A stretch of 64,000 nt of DNA, from contig CAVTWY010000002.1 of NCBI GenBank assembly GCA_963738575.1, forward strand, positions 310,001 through 374,000. Reading direction: 5' to 3'. The number at the start of each line of letters is the position of its first letter. Positions within the stretch are counted from its first letter, which is position 1. Shown here piece after piece: positions 54,363 through 63,243 of this stretch. A program made the translations under genes and the position numbers. The notes beneath the pieces were generated by a model. That model had not been told where the DNA came from, did not search any database, and saw only the letters and a program-made list of their open reading frames with translations. The DNA is from CAVTWY01 sp963738575. GTDB lineage: Bacteria > Pseudomonadota > Gammaproteobacteria > Burkholderiales > Burkholderiaceae_C.

Positions 54363-55628
54363 ATGGGCATCGACCGGCAGTCGGTGGTGGTGCTTGGCGC
54401 TGGCGCGGTGGGTGTTTGCTGCGCGCTTGAATTGCAACGCCTTGGCGCCAACGTCACGCTGATGGATCGCAAGCCACCGGGCAGCGAGACATCTTTTGGC
54501 AACGCAGGCGTTTTGTCGCGAAGCTCGCTGGTGCCCTTCAACAGCCCCGGGTTGCGCGCCGCGTTGCCCCGCATGCTGATGCGTGGGTCAAACCATCTTC
54601 GCATCAATGCCGCTTACCTGTTGAGACAAGCCGCGTGGGGCAAAGCCTTTGTGGCCAACGGTCGCCGCGAAACGTTCAACGCGACCTGCGCTGCCCTGAA
54701 CTCACTGATCGAGTTGTCGCTTTCAGAGCATCGGCGCTTGGTGGGTTTGGCACATGCGCAGCAACACTGGCGCGACACGGGCTGGCTGATGCTCTATCGA
54801 AGCGAAGCAGCTTTTGTGGCCAGCCAGCTTTCCCGTGACGCCTATGCCAAGTTCGATGTCAAGCACGAGGTGTTGGATGCATCGACGCTGCAAGAACTCG
54901 AGCCGCATCTCGCCCCGATTTTTGAGCGGGCGCTGTGGATTCAAGATGCTGCGTCGGTGGACGACCCTGGACGCGTGGTTCAAATGTATGCGGACTTGTT
55001 CATGTCGCGCGGTGGCGTGTTGGTCCAGGCCGAGGTGGAGCACTTGCAGCCTTCAACCCGCAACGATGGCGACTGGTCTGTACACCACAGCGGCGGCAAG
55101 ACCACGCGCACGCACCGGGTCGTGGTGGCGCTGGGGCCATGGAGCCCAACGCTCTTGCAGCGGCTCAATGTTCGCTTGCCGATGGCGTTTGAACGTGGTT
55201 ACCACATGAACTACGCCTGGGTCGGCGACAAAAAGCTGTCGCGCCCGGTTTACGACACGGGAGCGGGGTGTGTGTTGTCGCCGATGGCCCAAGGGTTGCG
55301 GTTGACGACGGGTGTCGAGCTCAACGAGCGTGATGCGCCTGCAAACCGGGTGCAACTGCACCAGGCGCACCAAGACGCGATGGCGGCGTTTCCGATGGGC
55401 GAGGCCCTTCAAAGTGAGCCTTGGGTTGGCAGCCGCCCCACCTTACCCGACAGCCGACCTATCATCGGCGACTTGCCGCGCCTGCCGGGCTTGTGGTTGG
55501 CGCTGGGGCACCAGCACATTGGGTTCAGCACGTCGGCGGGCACGGCGGCCTTGCTGGGTGCCCTGATGTTCAACCAGGCGCTACCCATCGCCGCTGCACC
55601 GTTCAGGGCGCAGCGCTTCGTTCTGTAG
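54363..55628 (+). CDS. FAD-dependent amino acid oxidoreductase (D-amino acid dehydrogenase-like)
   Basis: 421 residues. DadA/DAO family: 'VVVLGAGAVGVCCALELQRL' binds FAD, then 'NAGVLSRSSLVPFNSPGL', and the C-terminal 'GSRPTLPDSRPIIGDLPRLP', 'LALGHQHIGFSTSAGTAALL'. Oxidatively deaminates a D- or secondary amino acid, passing electrons to the respiratory chain. The 'ALGHQHIG' end is of the DadA type. Nearby racemase and transport genes point to amino acid use, but no operon joins them. Confidence 0.82.
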   Translation: MGIDRQSVVVLGAGAVGVCCALELQRLGANVTLMDRKPPGSETSFGNAGVLSRSSLVPFNSPGLRAALPRMLMRGSNHLRINAAYLLRQAAWGKAFVANGRRETFNATCAALNSLIELSLSEHRRLVGLAHAQQHWRDTGWLMLYRSEAAFVASQLSRDAYAKFDVKHEVLDASTLQELEPHLAPIFERALWIQDAASVDDPGRVVQMYADLFMSRGGVLVQAEVEHLQPSTRNDGDWSVHHSGGKTTRTHRVVVALGPWSPTLLQRLNVRLPMAFERGYHMNYAWVGDKKLSRPVYDTGAGCVLSPMAQGLRLTTGVELNERDAPANRVQLHQAHQDAMAAFPMGEALQSEPWVGSRPTLPDSRPIIGDLPRLPGLWLALGHQHIGFSTSAGTAALLGALMFNQALPIAAAPFRAQRFVL

Positions 55629-55737
55629 CCCCAGCAGCCCTGGGGAAATGCCCCAACACGGCCGCGCACCCGGTCGGTCTACACTGCGGCGCAGGACGAG
55701 GCCGACTGCCGTTGGCCCACCACACACGGAGCTCCCC

Positions 55738-56712
55738 ATGAAGCATGCATTGAAGTCCCTCCTCGCGACAGCTGCCCTGTTGGCCGCTGCAAGCGCCCAG
55801 GCCCAGGTGAAATGGGACTTGCCTGCGGCCTACCCGGCAGGCAACTTTCACAGCCAGAACCTGGTGGCGTTTGCCAACGACGTCGACAAAGCCACCGCCG
55901 GCAAGCTCAAGATCACGGTGCACCCGGGCGCATCGCTGTTCAAGGCGCCCGAGATCAAGCGGGCCGTGCAAGGCGGCCAAGCCCAGTTGGGCGAGATATT
56001 GATGGCCAACTTTCAAAATGAGTGGCAGATTTTTGGCGCCGACGGCTTGCCGTTTCTGGCCGACAGCTACGACGCCTCGGCCAAGTTGTGGAAGATCCAA
56101 AAACCATTGATGGACAAAAAGTTGGCGGAGCAAGGGATGATGGTGCTTTATGCAGTGCCATGGCCTCCCCAAGGCATCTACTCAAAAAAGCCGCTGGCTG
56201 CGGCCTCTGATTTGAAGGGTGTGAAGTGGCGTGCCTACAGCCCCGCCACTGCACGCATTGCCGAGCTGGTTGGCGCACAACCGGTCACGGTGCAAGCCGC
56301 CGAGGTCAGTCAGGCATTTGCCACCGGTTTGGCCGAAAGCATGATCAGCAGCGGCTCCACCGGGTGGGACGCCAAGCTGCACGAGCACGTCAAGTACTGG
56401 TATGACACCCAAGCTTGGCTGCCCAAAAACGCAGTGCTCATCAACAAGGCAGCCTTTGACGGGCTGGACGGCCCCACCAAACAAGCGCTGCTCAAAGCTG
56501 CTGCCGACGCTGAAGTGCGTGGCTGGGCTGCCAGCAAGGTGGCCAACACCGACTCGTTGGACAAGCTCAAAGCAAACGGCATGAACATCCTGCCACCGCC
56601 TGCAACCTTGACGGCCGACATGAAAAAAGTGGGCGACACGATGCTCAAAGAGTGGCTTGAAAAGGCGGGCCCAGAGGGCAAGCAGCTGGTTGACGCTTTC
56701 AACGCCAAGTAA
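55738..56712 (+). CDS. TRAP transporter substrate-binding protein (DctP family), orphan
   Basis: 324 residues from the ATG at 55738. Signal peptide 'MKHALKSLLATAALLAAASAQAQ', then the DctP fold: 'KITVHPGASLFKAPEIKRAV' and 'GVKWRAYSPATARIAELVGA', with the conserved arginine that binds carboxylates, and 'AESMISSGSTGWDAKL'. No membrane subunits (DctQ, DctM) follow, which they usually do. The next gene is a racemase family member 84 bases on, possibly in one operon. Confidence 0.88.
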   Translation: MKHALKSLLATAALLAAASAQAQVKWDLPAAYPAGNFHSQNLVAFANDVDKATAGKLKITVHPGASLFKAPEIKRAVQGGQAQLGEILMANFQNEWQIFGADGLPFLADSYDASAKLWKIQKPLMDKKLAEQGMMVLYAVPWPPQGIYSKKPLAAASDLKGVKWRAYSPATARIAELVGAQPVTVQAAEVSQAFATGLAESMISSGSTGWDAKLHEHVKYWYDTQAWLPKNAVLINKAAFDGLDGPTKQALLKAAADAEVRGWAASKVANTDSLDKLKANGMNILPPPATLTADMKKVGDTMLKEWLEKAGPEGKQLVDAFNAK

Positions 56713-56796
56713 GACTGCCCCACATGACACGGCAAGCGCCATGGCCGAGCGCATGCCGCTGCAACAGCCACCCTCGACCGTCGTGAACAAGGCGGG

Positions 56797-57489
56797 TTGA
56801 CGGTGGCTTCTTTTACACATGGCTTGTTGGGTGTGCTGATGCTCGACACCCAGTTCCCTCGGCCATTGGGCGACGTCGGAAACCCGGCCACGTGGGCCCG
56901 CGCGGGCATTCCAGTGGTTTACGCAGTGGTGCAGGGCGCCTCGCCTCAGCGCGTCGTGCAGCAAACCGATAACGCGTTGTTGGGGCCCTTCTTGCAGGCT
57001 GCTTGCAAGCTGCAGGCTCAAGGTGCGACGATGATCACCACCAGTTGCGGTTTTTTGGTACGCCATCAGGCGGCCCTTGCTGCCAGTGTCACCGTGCCGG
57101 TTATTTCGTCCAGTCTGCTGCATTGCAAGCGCTTGGCCAACCCGGGCGTGATCACGATCGATGCGGGCGCGCTCGACCAGGCCGTTTTGCAGGCGGCCGA
57201 GGTTCCCAGCGGCACGCCGTTGCAAGGGATCGAAGCAGGGTGTGAGTTTTATCGCCGCATCATGGGCAACGAGGCACAACTTGACTTGGCGCAGGCCGAG
57301 CTCGATGTGATCGCGGCAGCCAGCGCCTTGATGGCGCGGCGCCCTGACGTGACCGATGTGGTGCTGGAGTGCACCAACATGGCACCGTACCGGCACGCTG
57401 TTGAGCTAACGGTAGGGCGTCCGGTGCATGACCTGGAAACCTTGTTGATCAGCGCGTGGGCCCACAGCGCAGTGGCAACGCAGCCATGA
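56797..57489 (+). CDS. Aspartate/glutamate racemase family protein
   Basis: 230 residues with TTG (56797) or GTG (56803) start. The two catalytic cysteines of the family are in 'TTSCGFLVRHQ' and 'LECTNMAPYR', with 'VPVISSSLLH' between. Substrate unknown: Asp/Glu racemase, hydantoin racemase and arylmalonate decarboxylase share this pattern. It follows the TRAP binding protein and precedes an amino-acid ABC transporter, so an amino acid or its derivative is likely. Confidence 0.8.
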   Translation: MTVASFTHGLLGVLMLDTQFPRPLGDVGNPATWARAGIPVVYAVVQGASPQRVVQQTDNALLGPFLQAACKLQAQGATMITTSCGFLVRHQAALAASVTVPVISSSLLHCKRLANPGVITIDAGALDQAVLQAAEVPSGTPLQGIEAGCEFYRRIMGNEAQLDLAQAELDVIAAASALMARRPDVTDVVLECTNMAPYRHAVELTVGRPVHDLETLLISAWAHSAVATQP

Positions 57490-57578
57490 CACCGAAATAG
57501 CTGTCGATTCATCAAGAATCAGCCACGGTGCGGTGCAGAATCGTGTTTGGTTTCCTTAACTAGATTGGGAGTGTTTCC

Positions 57579-58370
57579 ATGCGTCTTTTCAAGCGGCAAA
57601 TCATTCTTGGCTTCACCGCCATGGCCCTCATGAGTGCCGTCTCGGTGCAAGCGCAGTCGGCGTTGGACGACGTGATGAAGGCGAAGAAAATCACCATTGC
57701 CATCCCAACCGACTTTCCGCCTTACGGTTTTGTGGGGACCGACCTCAAACCCCAAGGGTTGGACATCGACATGGCGAATTACATCGCCACCAAGCTTGGC
57801 GTTGCGGTCGAATTGACGGCCGTGACCAGCGCCAACCGAATTGCTTACCTGCAAACCAAGAAAGCAGACTTGGTGATTTCAACGCTGGGTAAAAATGCAG
57901 AGCGCGAGAAGGTCATCGACTTCACGGCCGCGTACTCCCCATTTTTTCAGGCGGTCTTTGCTGCCAAAACGCTCAATGTCAAGAGCTTCGCCGACTTGGC
58001 TGGCAAGTCGATTGCTGTGACGCGCGGTGCCATTGAAGATCAAGAGTTGACCAAAGTGGCACCATCGGGCACGGACATCAAGCGCTTTGAAGACAACAAC
58101 GGCACCGTTTCTGCTTTTGTGTCAGGCCAAACCCAGTTGATTGCCACTGGCGCCTCGGTGGCCGGCAACATGATGGCCAAGAATCCCCAACTGGCGAGCG
58201 AGTACAAGTTGTTGCTCAAGGACAGCCCTAACTTCATTGGCGTGGGTAAAGGTGAAGACAAATTGCGCCTTAAGGTTAACGAGATCTTGATCGAAGGCAA
58301 GAAGAATGGCGATCTGGACAAGATGGCGATGAAGTGGCTGGGTCGCCCTGCGGGTGACCTGCCGCAGTAG
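57579..58370 (+). CDS. Polar amino acid ABC transporter, periplasmic binding protein
   Basis: 263 residues. Signal peptide 'MRLFKRQIILGFTAMALMSA' to 'VSVQAQS'. SBP family 3: 'ITIAIPTDFPPYGFVGTD', 'GLDIDMANYIATKLGV', 'RIAYLQTKKADLVISTLG', 'AEREKVIDFTAAY'. Delivers an amino acid to the two permeases that follow (2 and 12 bases apart). Confidence 0.92.
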   Translation: MRLFKRQIILGFTAMALMSAVSVQAQSALDDVMKAKKITIAIPTDFPPYGFVGTDLKPQGLDIDMANYIATKLGVAVELTAVTSANRIAYLQTKKADLVISTLGKNAEREKVIDFTAAYSPFFQAVFAAKTLNVKSFADLAGKSIAVTRGAIEDQELTKVAPSGTDIKRFEDNNGTVSAFVSGQTQLIATGASVAGNMMAKNPQLASEYKLLLKDSPNFIGVGKGEDKLRLKVNEILIEGKKNGDLDKMAMKWLGRPAGDLPQ

Positions 58371-58372
58371 CC

Positions 58373-59032
58373 GTGATTGAATTCGATTTTGGCGCTGTCC
58401 TAGGCCAATGGCCCTTGCTGGTCAAGGGGGTGGCTTGGACCGTTGCGCTGACGGGCGTTTCAGCGACGGTGGGGCTGGCCGTGGGCATCGCGTGCGCATG
58501 GGCGCGTGTGCATGGCCCTTTGGGCTTGCGATGGGCGGTGGGCGCCTACGTCGAGTTGATTCGCAACACGCCTTTCATCGTGCAGCTCTTCTTCATCTTC
58601 TTTGGCCTCCCGGCGGCCGGGCTGCGGCTGTCGCCTGAAGTGGCGTCAGTGGTAGCGATGGTGGTCAACCTCAGCGCCTACGCCGCCGAAATCGTGCGAG
58701 CCGGCATCCAAGCCACGCCGCGTGGGCAGGTGGAAGCTGCCATGAGCCTTGCGCTGGCCCCGGCACAGGTGTTCTTGCGTGTGGTGTTGCCGCCGGCCTT
58801 GAAGAAAGTATGGCCTGCGCTGGTGAGCCAAATCATCATCGTGATGTTGGGCTCGGCCGTGTGCGGGCAGATCTCAACCGAGGAGTTGAGCTACGCGGCC
58901 AACTTGATTCAAAGCCGAAACTTTCGGGCGTTCGAGGCATTCATTGTTGCCACGGCAATTTACTTGGCGCTTTCGATGGGTCTGCGCAAGCTGTTGAACT
59001 GGCTTGGCCCGCGCTTCTTTTTTGGACGCTGA
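58373..59032 (+). CDS. Amino acid ABC transporter permease
   Basis: 219 residues starting with GTG two bases after the binding-protein stop. HisM/GlnP type with five membrane segments and the EAA loop 'EAAMSLALAPAQVFLRVVLP'. 'GAYVELIRNTPFIVQLFFIF' is a family signature. Pairs with the next permease as a heterodimer. Confidence 0.92.
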   Translation: MIEFDFGAVLGQWPLLVKGVAWTVALTGVSATVGLAVGIACAWARVHGPLGLRWAVGAYVELIRNTPFIVQLFFIFFGLPAAGLRLSPEVASVVAMVVNLSAYAAEIVRAGIQATPRGQVEAAMSLALAPAQVFLRVVLPPALKKVWPALVSQIIIVMLGSAVCGQISTEELSYAANLIQSRNFRAFEAFIVATAIYLALSMGLRKLLNWLGPRFFFGR

Positions 59033-59044
59033 CGCGGAATCCTT

Positions 59045-59695
59045 GTGGTTGAGTTTTCCCTTTGGGACATTCTTCGCAACCTGCTGCTTGCCGCCCGCTG
59101 GACGGTGGTGCTGTCGCTGATTGCCTTTGTGGGTGGTGGCCTGGTGGGGTTGGCGTTGTTGATCTTGCGGCTCGGCAAGTCGCGTATGGCGCACCGCTTG
59201 GTGGGTGCGTACGTGCAGATCTTTCAAGGCACGCCGCTCTTGATGCAGCTTTTTTTGGCGTACTTTGGCTTGGCGCTGCTGGGTGTCAAGACGTCAGCTT
59301 GGGTTGCGGCCGCGCTGGCGCTAACGCTCTACAGCAGTGCGTTTTTAGCTGAGATCTGGCGTGGCTGTGTGGCTGCAGTCCCCAAGGGGCAATGGGAGGC
59401 CGCGCAAAGCCTGGCATTGAGTTTTGGCGAGCAGCTGCGCCATGTGGTGCTGCCGCAGGCCGTCCGAATTGCCGTTCCGCCCACCGTGGGTTTTTTGGTT
59501 CAAGTCATCAAAGGGACAGCACTGGCCTCGGTGATTGGCTTTATCGAGCTCACCAAAGCAGGGACGATGATCACCAATGCCACGTTCAAGCCCTTCGTGG
59601 TTTACAGCTGCGTGGCTGTTTTGTACTTTGCGCTCTGCTTCCCTATCAGCTGGTACGCCAGAACGCTTGAAAGGCGGTTCCGTGTCGCTCATTGA
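59045..59695 (+). CDS. Amino acid ABC transporter permease (second subunit)
   Basis: 216 residues from a GTG. Same family: 'GAYVQIFQGTPLLMQLFLAY' and EAA loop 'WEAAQSLALSFGEQLRHVVLP'. Last 14 bases overlap the ATPase gene. Confidence 0.92.
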   Translation: MVEFSLWDILRNLLLAARWTVVLSLIAFVGGGLVGLALLILRLGKSRMAHRLVGAYVQIFQGTPLLMQLFLAYFGLALLGVKTSAWVAAALALTLYSSAFLAEIWRGCVAAVPKGQWEAAQSLALSFGEQLRHVVLPQAVRIAVPPTVGFLVQVIKGTALASVIGFIELTKAGTMITNATFKPFVVYSCVAVLYFALCFPISWYARTLERRFRVAH

Positions 59696-60413
59696 AATCA
59701 AAGGCCTGCGAAAGCGGTTCGACCACCATGAGGTGCTCAAGGGCATCACCTTGGACGTCGCGGCTGGCGAAGTGATCGCGATCATCGGCAAAAGTGGGTC
59801 TGGCAAAAGCACGCTGCTGCGGTGCATCAACGGGCTTGAGCCGTTCCAGGAGGGTTCGCTCTTGGTGGATGGCAAGCCCCTGGTGCAAGACAATGCATTG
59901 GCGATGCGCGCGCTTCGCCAGCAGGTTGGCATGGTGTTTCAAAGCTTTAATTTGTTTCCCCACCTGACGGTTGGGCGAAACATCATGCTGGCGCCGTCGC
60001 TGGTAAAAAAGACTGACGCAACGACGGCGGCGGCACAGGCGCGCAAACTGCTTGATCGTGTGGGCTTGGCTGAAAAATTTGACGCCATGCCCGACCAACT
60101 TTCAGGTGGTCAACAGCAGCGTGTGGCCATCGCGCGAGCCTTGGCCATGCAGCCAGCGGTGTTGCTTTGCGACGAGATCACCAGCGCGTTGGACCCCGAA
60201 TTGGTAGGTGAGGTGCTCAAGGTGGTTGAGACGTTGGCACAAGACGGCATGACCTTGTTGATGGTGACTCACGAGATGCACTTTGCGCGCAAGGTGAGCG
60301 ACCGTGTCATATTCATGCACCAAGGGTTGGTGCATGAGGAGGGACCACCCAGCGCCCTGTTTGACAACCCCCAAACGCCGGAGTTGAAGCAGTTTCTGTC
60401 GTCGCTGACTTGA
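59682..60413 (+). CDS. Amino acid ABC transporter ATP-binding protein
   Basis: 243 residues from the GTG at 59682, overlapping the permease stop. Walker A 'IIGKSGSGKSTLLRCING', Q-loop 'GMVFQSFNLFPHLTV', signature 'LSGGQQQRVAIARALAM', Walker B 'VLLCDEITSALDPELV' and H-loop 'LLMVTHEMHFA'. GlnQ/HisP class. Completes the operon binding protein-permease-permease-ATPase. Confidence 0.94.
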   Translation: MSLIEIKGLRKRFDHHEVLKGITLDVAAGEVIAIIGKSGSGKSTLLRCINGLEPFQEGSLLVDGKPLVQDNALAMRALRQQVGMVFQSFNLFPHLTVGRNIMLAPSLVKKTDATTAAAQARKLLDRVGLAEKFDAMPDQLSGGQQQRVAIARALAMQPAVLLCDEITSALDPELVGEVLKVVETLAQDGMTLLMVTHEMHFARKVSDRVIFMHQGLVHEEGPPSALFDNPQTPELKQFLSSLT

Positions 60414-60431
60414 TGGTCTGATCGTTCTGGC

Positions 60432-60460
60432 TTGACTGGGGATCTGTTAATATATACAGT
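60432..60460 (+). promoter_or_regulatory. Sigma70 promoter of the radical SAM gene
   Basis: TTGACT (60432-60437), 17-base spacer, TACAGT (60455-60460). The LexA box at 60444-60459 covers the spacer and most of the -10, so repressor binding would block polymerase. Confidence 0.6.
60444..60459 (+). promoter_or_regulatory. LexA (SOS) box
   Basis: CTGT-TAATATAT-ACAG fits the proteobacterial LexA consensus CTGT(N8)ACAG perfectly, with an AT-only centre. It lies directly before the radical SAM gene. Confidence 0.8.
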
Positions 60461-60466
60461 GTTCGG

Positions 60467-61648
60467 GTGCAAGGCAAGCGAACCATCTTCATTCAGCAGC
60501 AGGCCGACGTGCGTGATGCGCCGGTTATCAAGGGCCGTGGCACGCCGTCCAGCATGGGGTCACGTTTCAATCGCGACACCCGAGAAGCGCATGACGATGG
60601 CTGGGGCACGCTCGAGCAGCAGGTGCAAGAAGCGGTGGTGGCACCCGGCACCACCATCATTGAGCAAGAAACCCGCACCATCCTCAGTGCCAACGATTCA
60701 CCCGACATTCCGTTCGACTTGTCCATCAACCCCTACCGTGGGTGTGAGCACGGTTGCATCTATTGTTTTGCGCGTCCCACGCACAGCTACCTCGACATGT
60801 CGCCGGGGCTTGATTTTGAGACACGCATCATTGCCAAGGTCAACGCGGCTGACGTGTTGCGGGCGGCGCTGAGCCACAAGCACTACACGCCCACATCGCT
60901 GAACATCGGTTCAGCCACCGACGCGTATCAACCTGTCGAGCGCAAGTTGCGCATCACGCGTGCATTGCTTGAGGTGCTGGCTGCATTCAAGCATCCCTAT
61001 TCGATCATCACCAAGTCAGCGGGCATCGAGCGCGACATGGACTTGATTGCACCGATGGCGGCACAGCGCATGGCGGCCGTTTATGTGTCCATCACCACAC
61101 TCGACAACACGCTTGCGCGTGCGATGGAGCCGCGTGCAGCGGCACCTGCCCGGCGCCTTGAAACCATCAAACGCCTGGCGGCTGCTGGGATCCCAGTGGG
61201 CGTAAGCGTTTCGCCCATCATTCCTTTTCTCAATGAGCCCGAGCTTGAGCGGGTACTTGCTGCGGCGCGCGAGGCGGGGGCGATCACGGCGTTCAGCACG
61301 GTGATTCGCTTGCCCTGGGAGGTGAATCCGTTGTTTCAGCAATGGCTTGAACAACACGCCCCCGACCGCGCAGCGCGTGTGATGGCGCGCATCCGCGAGC
61401 TGCGGGGCGGGCGTGACAACGATCCGAGCTTCAACACACGCATGACGGGCGAGGGCATTTGGTCGATGTTGTTGCGGCAGCGGTTTGACAAGACGGTCAA
61501 GCGGTTGGGGTACTTGACCGAGCGAACGCCGCTTGACACGTCGCAGTTTGTGCGTACTGTGACGCCATCGTCGGTAACGCCGCTGCAACTTGACGTTTCT
61601 TCTCAATGCGGCTTGTCTGCTGCGGCGGTGCAGCGATCGCTGTTTTAA
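60467..61648 (+). CDS. PA0069-family radical SAM protein, probably SOS-controlled
   Basis: 393 residues from the GTG at 60467; since transcription should start near that base, the GTG at 60509 is an alternative. Cluster motif 'NPYRGCEHGCIYCFARPTH' (CxxxCxxC) near residue 90, then 'SLNIGSATDAYQPVERK', 'VSITTLD' and 'VSPIIPFLNEPELERVL'. The family is related to spore photoproduct lyase-type radical SAM enzymes and has no established reaction. A LexA box in the promoter suggests a DNA-damage role. As I recall, PA0069 was reported in the P. aeruginosa LexA regulon; this should be checked. Confidence 0.85.
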   Translation: MQGKRTIFIQQQADVRDAPVIKGRGTPSSMGSRFNRDTREAHDDGWGTLEQQVQEAVVAPGTTIIEQETRTILSANDSPDIPFDLSINPYRGCEHGCIYCFARPTHSYLDMSPGLDFETRIIAKVNAADVLRAALSHKHYTPTSLNIGSATDAYQPVERKLRITRALLEVLAAFKHPYSIITKSAGIERDMDLIAPMAAQRMAAVYVSITTLDNTLARAMEPRAAAPARRLETIKRLAAAGIPVGVSVSPIIPFLNEPELERVLAAAREAGAITAFSTVIRLPWEVNPLFQQWLEQHAPDRAARVMARIRELRGGRDNDPSFNTRMTGEGIWSMLLRQRFDKTVKRLGYLTERTPLDTSQFVRTVTPSSVTPLQLDVSSQCGLSAAAVQRSLF

Positions 61649-61656
61649 TTTTTTTG
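61626..61656 (+). terminator. Possible terminator of the radical SAM gene
   Basis: Palindrome CAGCGATCGCTG (61631-61642), overlapping the last codons, followed by TTTTAATTTTTTT. The stem is short, so this is a weak call. Confidence 0.35.
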
Positions 61657-61811
61657 CTTTTGCTTTTGCTTTTGCGGGGGCTGTTGGTGCTTGGGTTGGC
61701 GGTTTGCGGTGGGCGGGTGGGGCTCACACTGTGACGGTCGATGCTGCGCATCGACTGCGCTGCGATGCTCGGTCTTGAAGCCCCGTCGCAAAACTTATAT
61801 GGACGCCTCCC
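61650..61811 (+). repeat. Left copy of a dispersed repeat flanking the IS110 element
   Basis: Three marks occur in order: a TTTTGC run (61655-61675), GGCGG-TTTGCGGTGGG-x-GGGTGGGGCTCAC (61698-61726), and TATGGACGCCTCCC (61798-61811). The same marks occur in reverse complement at 63290-63612. This copy is shorter between the first two marks by about 120 bases. No gene in it. Confidence 0.65.
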
Positions 61812-62115
61812 GTGTGGCAAGGGTGTTTTGGAAGTTTTGGTTGGCGAGTCAACGGCAGTCTTATATCCGGCCTGTTGGCGCAGCACCGGTCGTGCCACTG
61901 GCCTTGATGGTCAATCGCGAGGTTGATGCCCATCTCGCTACCGGGCTTTGCACAAGGCTTGCCCTAGTTTTGCGTCGGCTTGATCAACCCACGGTCTGAA
62001 CCGCTTCTCCATCACTTCTTCAACGCCCCCTCGCGCACGGCTGAGGGCAACCTGCTACGGCATTGTGGTTGCTCCTTGTGTTCGTTTGGTTTTTTGTAAT
62101 CTTGGCGCGTTAACG

Positions 62116-63168
62116 TTAGGCGCCGGCTGCAAGGCTTTGCTTCTCCTGCGTCGTTGGTAGACGTGAAGCCCAGGCGGCTTCATACGGCCTGGCATGCGCC
62201 ACAAGCGCCCAGGCGGTACGCGCCATCTTGTTGGCCACGGCCACCACCACCACGTTGAAGGGCCGACGCAACAACATCGCATCGATCCATGCTGGGTGCT
62301 TGGTGCCTTGCATCACGGCTCGCGCGCCGCAGATCATGAGCGTGCGCAGGTACGGGTCACCGCGTTTGGTGATGCGGCCCATGCGCACCTTGCCACCGGT
62401 GCCCGTGTGCCCTGGTACCAACCCCAGGCTGGCGCTGAACTCGCGCCCACTGCGCCACGCCTTGCCATCACCCAGCACGGCTGCCGTGGCCGTGGCCCCG
62501 AGCACCCCAAGGCCAGGCACTTGCCGCAGCCTGGTCGCGCTTGTCATGGCCTTTTGCATCAGCGCAATCTGCGCATCCATCACCGCCACGTTGTGGTCCA
62601 ACTCAGCCAGGGCTCGCAGCTGCTCGTTGACCAAGTTCACCATGATGACGGGCAGCACCGCATCCAGCTGCGCGCGCTGTTCAGCCAAAGCGCTGAGGCC
62701 TGCCTTCTTGCCCTGCGGCAGCGCCACACCGAACTCCACCAACAGGCCGCGCAAGGCGTTGATGGTGGCTGTGCGCACGCTCACCCAGTGGGAACGCGTG
62801 CGGTGCAGCGACAGTACCGCTTGCTGCTGCTCGTCCTTGACGGGAACGCGGCGGATGTCGCACTGCTTGGCCGCCAGCCAGATGGCGCGCGCATCGGCTG
62901 CGTCGTCCTTGTTGCCGCGCACGAAGGCGCGCACTTGCGCAGCAGGCAGTAACTGCACATCGTGACCCAAGCGGCCAAGCGTTCGCGCCCAGTGGTGGGA
63001 GCCTCCACAAGCCTCCATGGCCACCACCGCTGGCTGCAGCTGAGCGAAGAATTCCACGAACTTGGCGCGCTTGATCTTCTTACGCCCAATCTCGCCTGTG
63101 TCGGTATCCACCCAGTGCACTTGGAACACATTCTTGGCAGTGTCCACGCCATAAGTCGTAGCATTCAT
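62116..63168 (-). CDS. IS110-family transposase (DEDD recombinase)
   Basis: 350 residues. RuvC-like N-terminal domain: Asp in 'YGVDTAKNVFQVHW', Glu in 'VVAMEACGGSHHWAR', Asp pair in 'NKDDAADARAIWLA'. C-terminal Transposase_20 domain with 'LRQVPGLGVLGATATAAVLG' and the conserved serine in 'FSASLGLVPGHTGTGGK'. Acts with a bridge RNA from the element's own non-coding end, as shown for IS621. Frame intact, so possibly active. Confidence 0.92.
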   Translation of the reverse strand: MNATTYGVDTAKNVFQVHWVDTDTGEIGRKKIKRAKFVEFFAQLQPAVVAMEACGGSHHWARTLGRLGHDVQLLPAAQVRAFVRGNKDDAADARAIWLAAKQCDIRRVPVKDEQQQAVLSLHRTRSHWVSVRTATINALRGLLVEFGVALPQGKKAGLSALAEQRAQLDAVLPVIMVNLVNEQLRALAELDHNVAVMDAQIALMQKAMTSATRLRQVPGLGVLGATATAAVLGDGKAWRSGREFSASLGLVPGHTGTGGKVRMGRITKRGDPYLRTLMICGARAVMQGTKHPAWIDAMLLRRPFNVVVVAVANKMARTAWALVAHARPYEAAWASRLPTTQEKQSLAAGA

Positions 63169-63243
63169 GTGGGGTCTCCGTCATCAAGGGGTTGATCAAC
63201 ATCACCACTTTGGCACTCAATGCCGCACGGCGCGAGACCCCAC
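63169..63243 (-). ncRNA. Candidate bridge RNA leader of the IS110 element
   Basis: GTGGGGTCTC (63169-63178) and GAGACCCCAC (63234-63243) are perfect ten-base inverted repeats, 55 bases apart, directly before the transposase ATG on the coding strand. The transcript would fold into a long closed stem with an internal loop region. IS110-group elements encode their bridge RNA upstream of the recombinase, so position and structure fit; the loops have not been matched to target or donor. Confidence 0.45.

Noticed and set aside
61691..61999. Frames of 60-100 codons around the IS
   Set aside because: They follow the dispersed repeat or the non-coding end of the IS and have no ribosome site or protein features.
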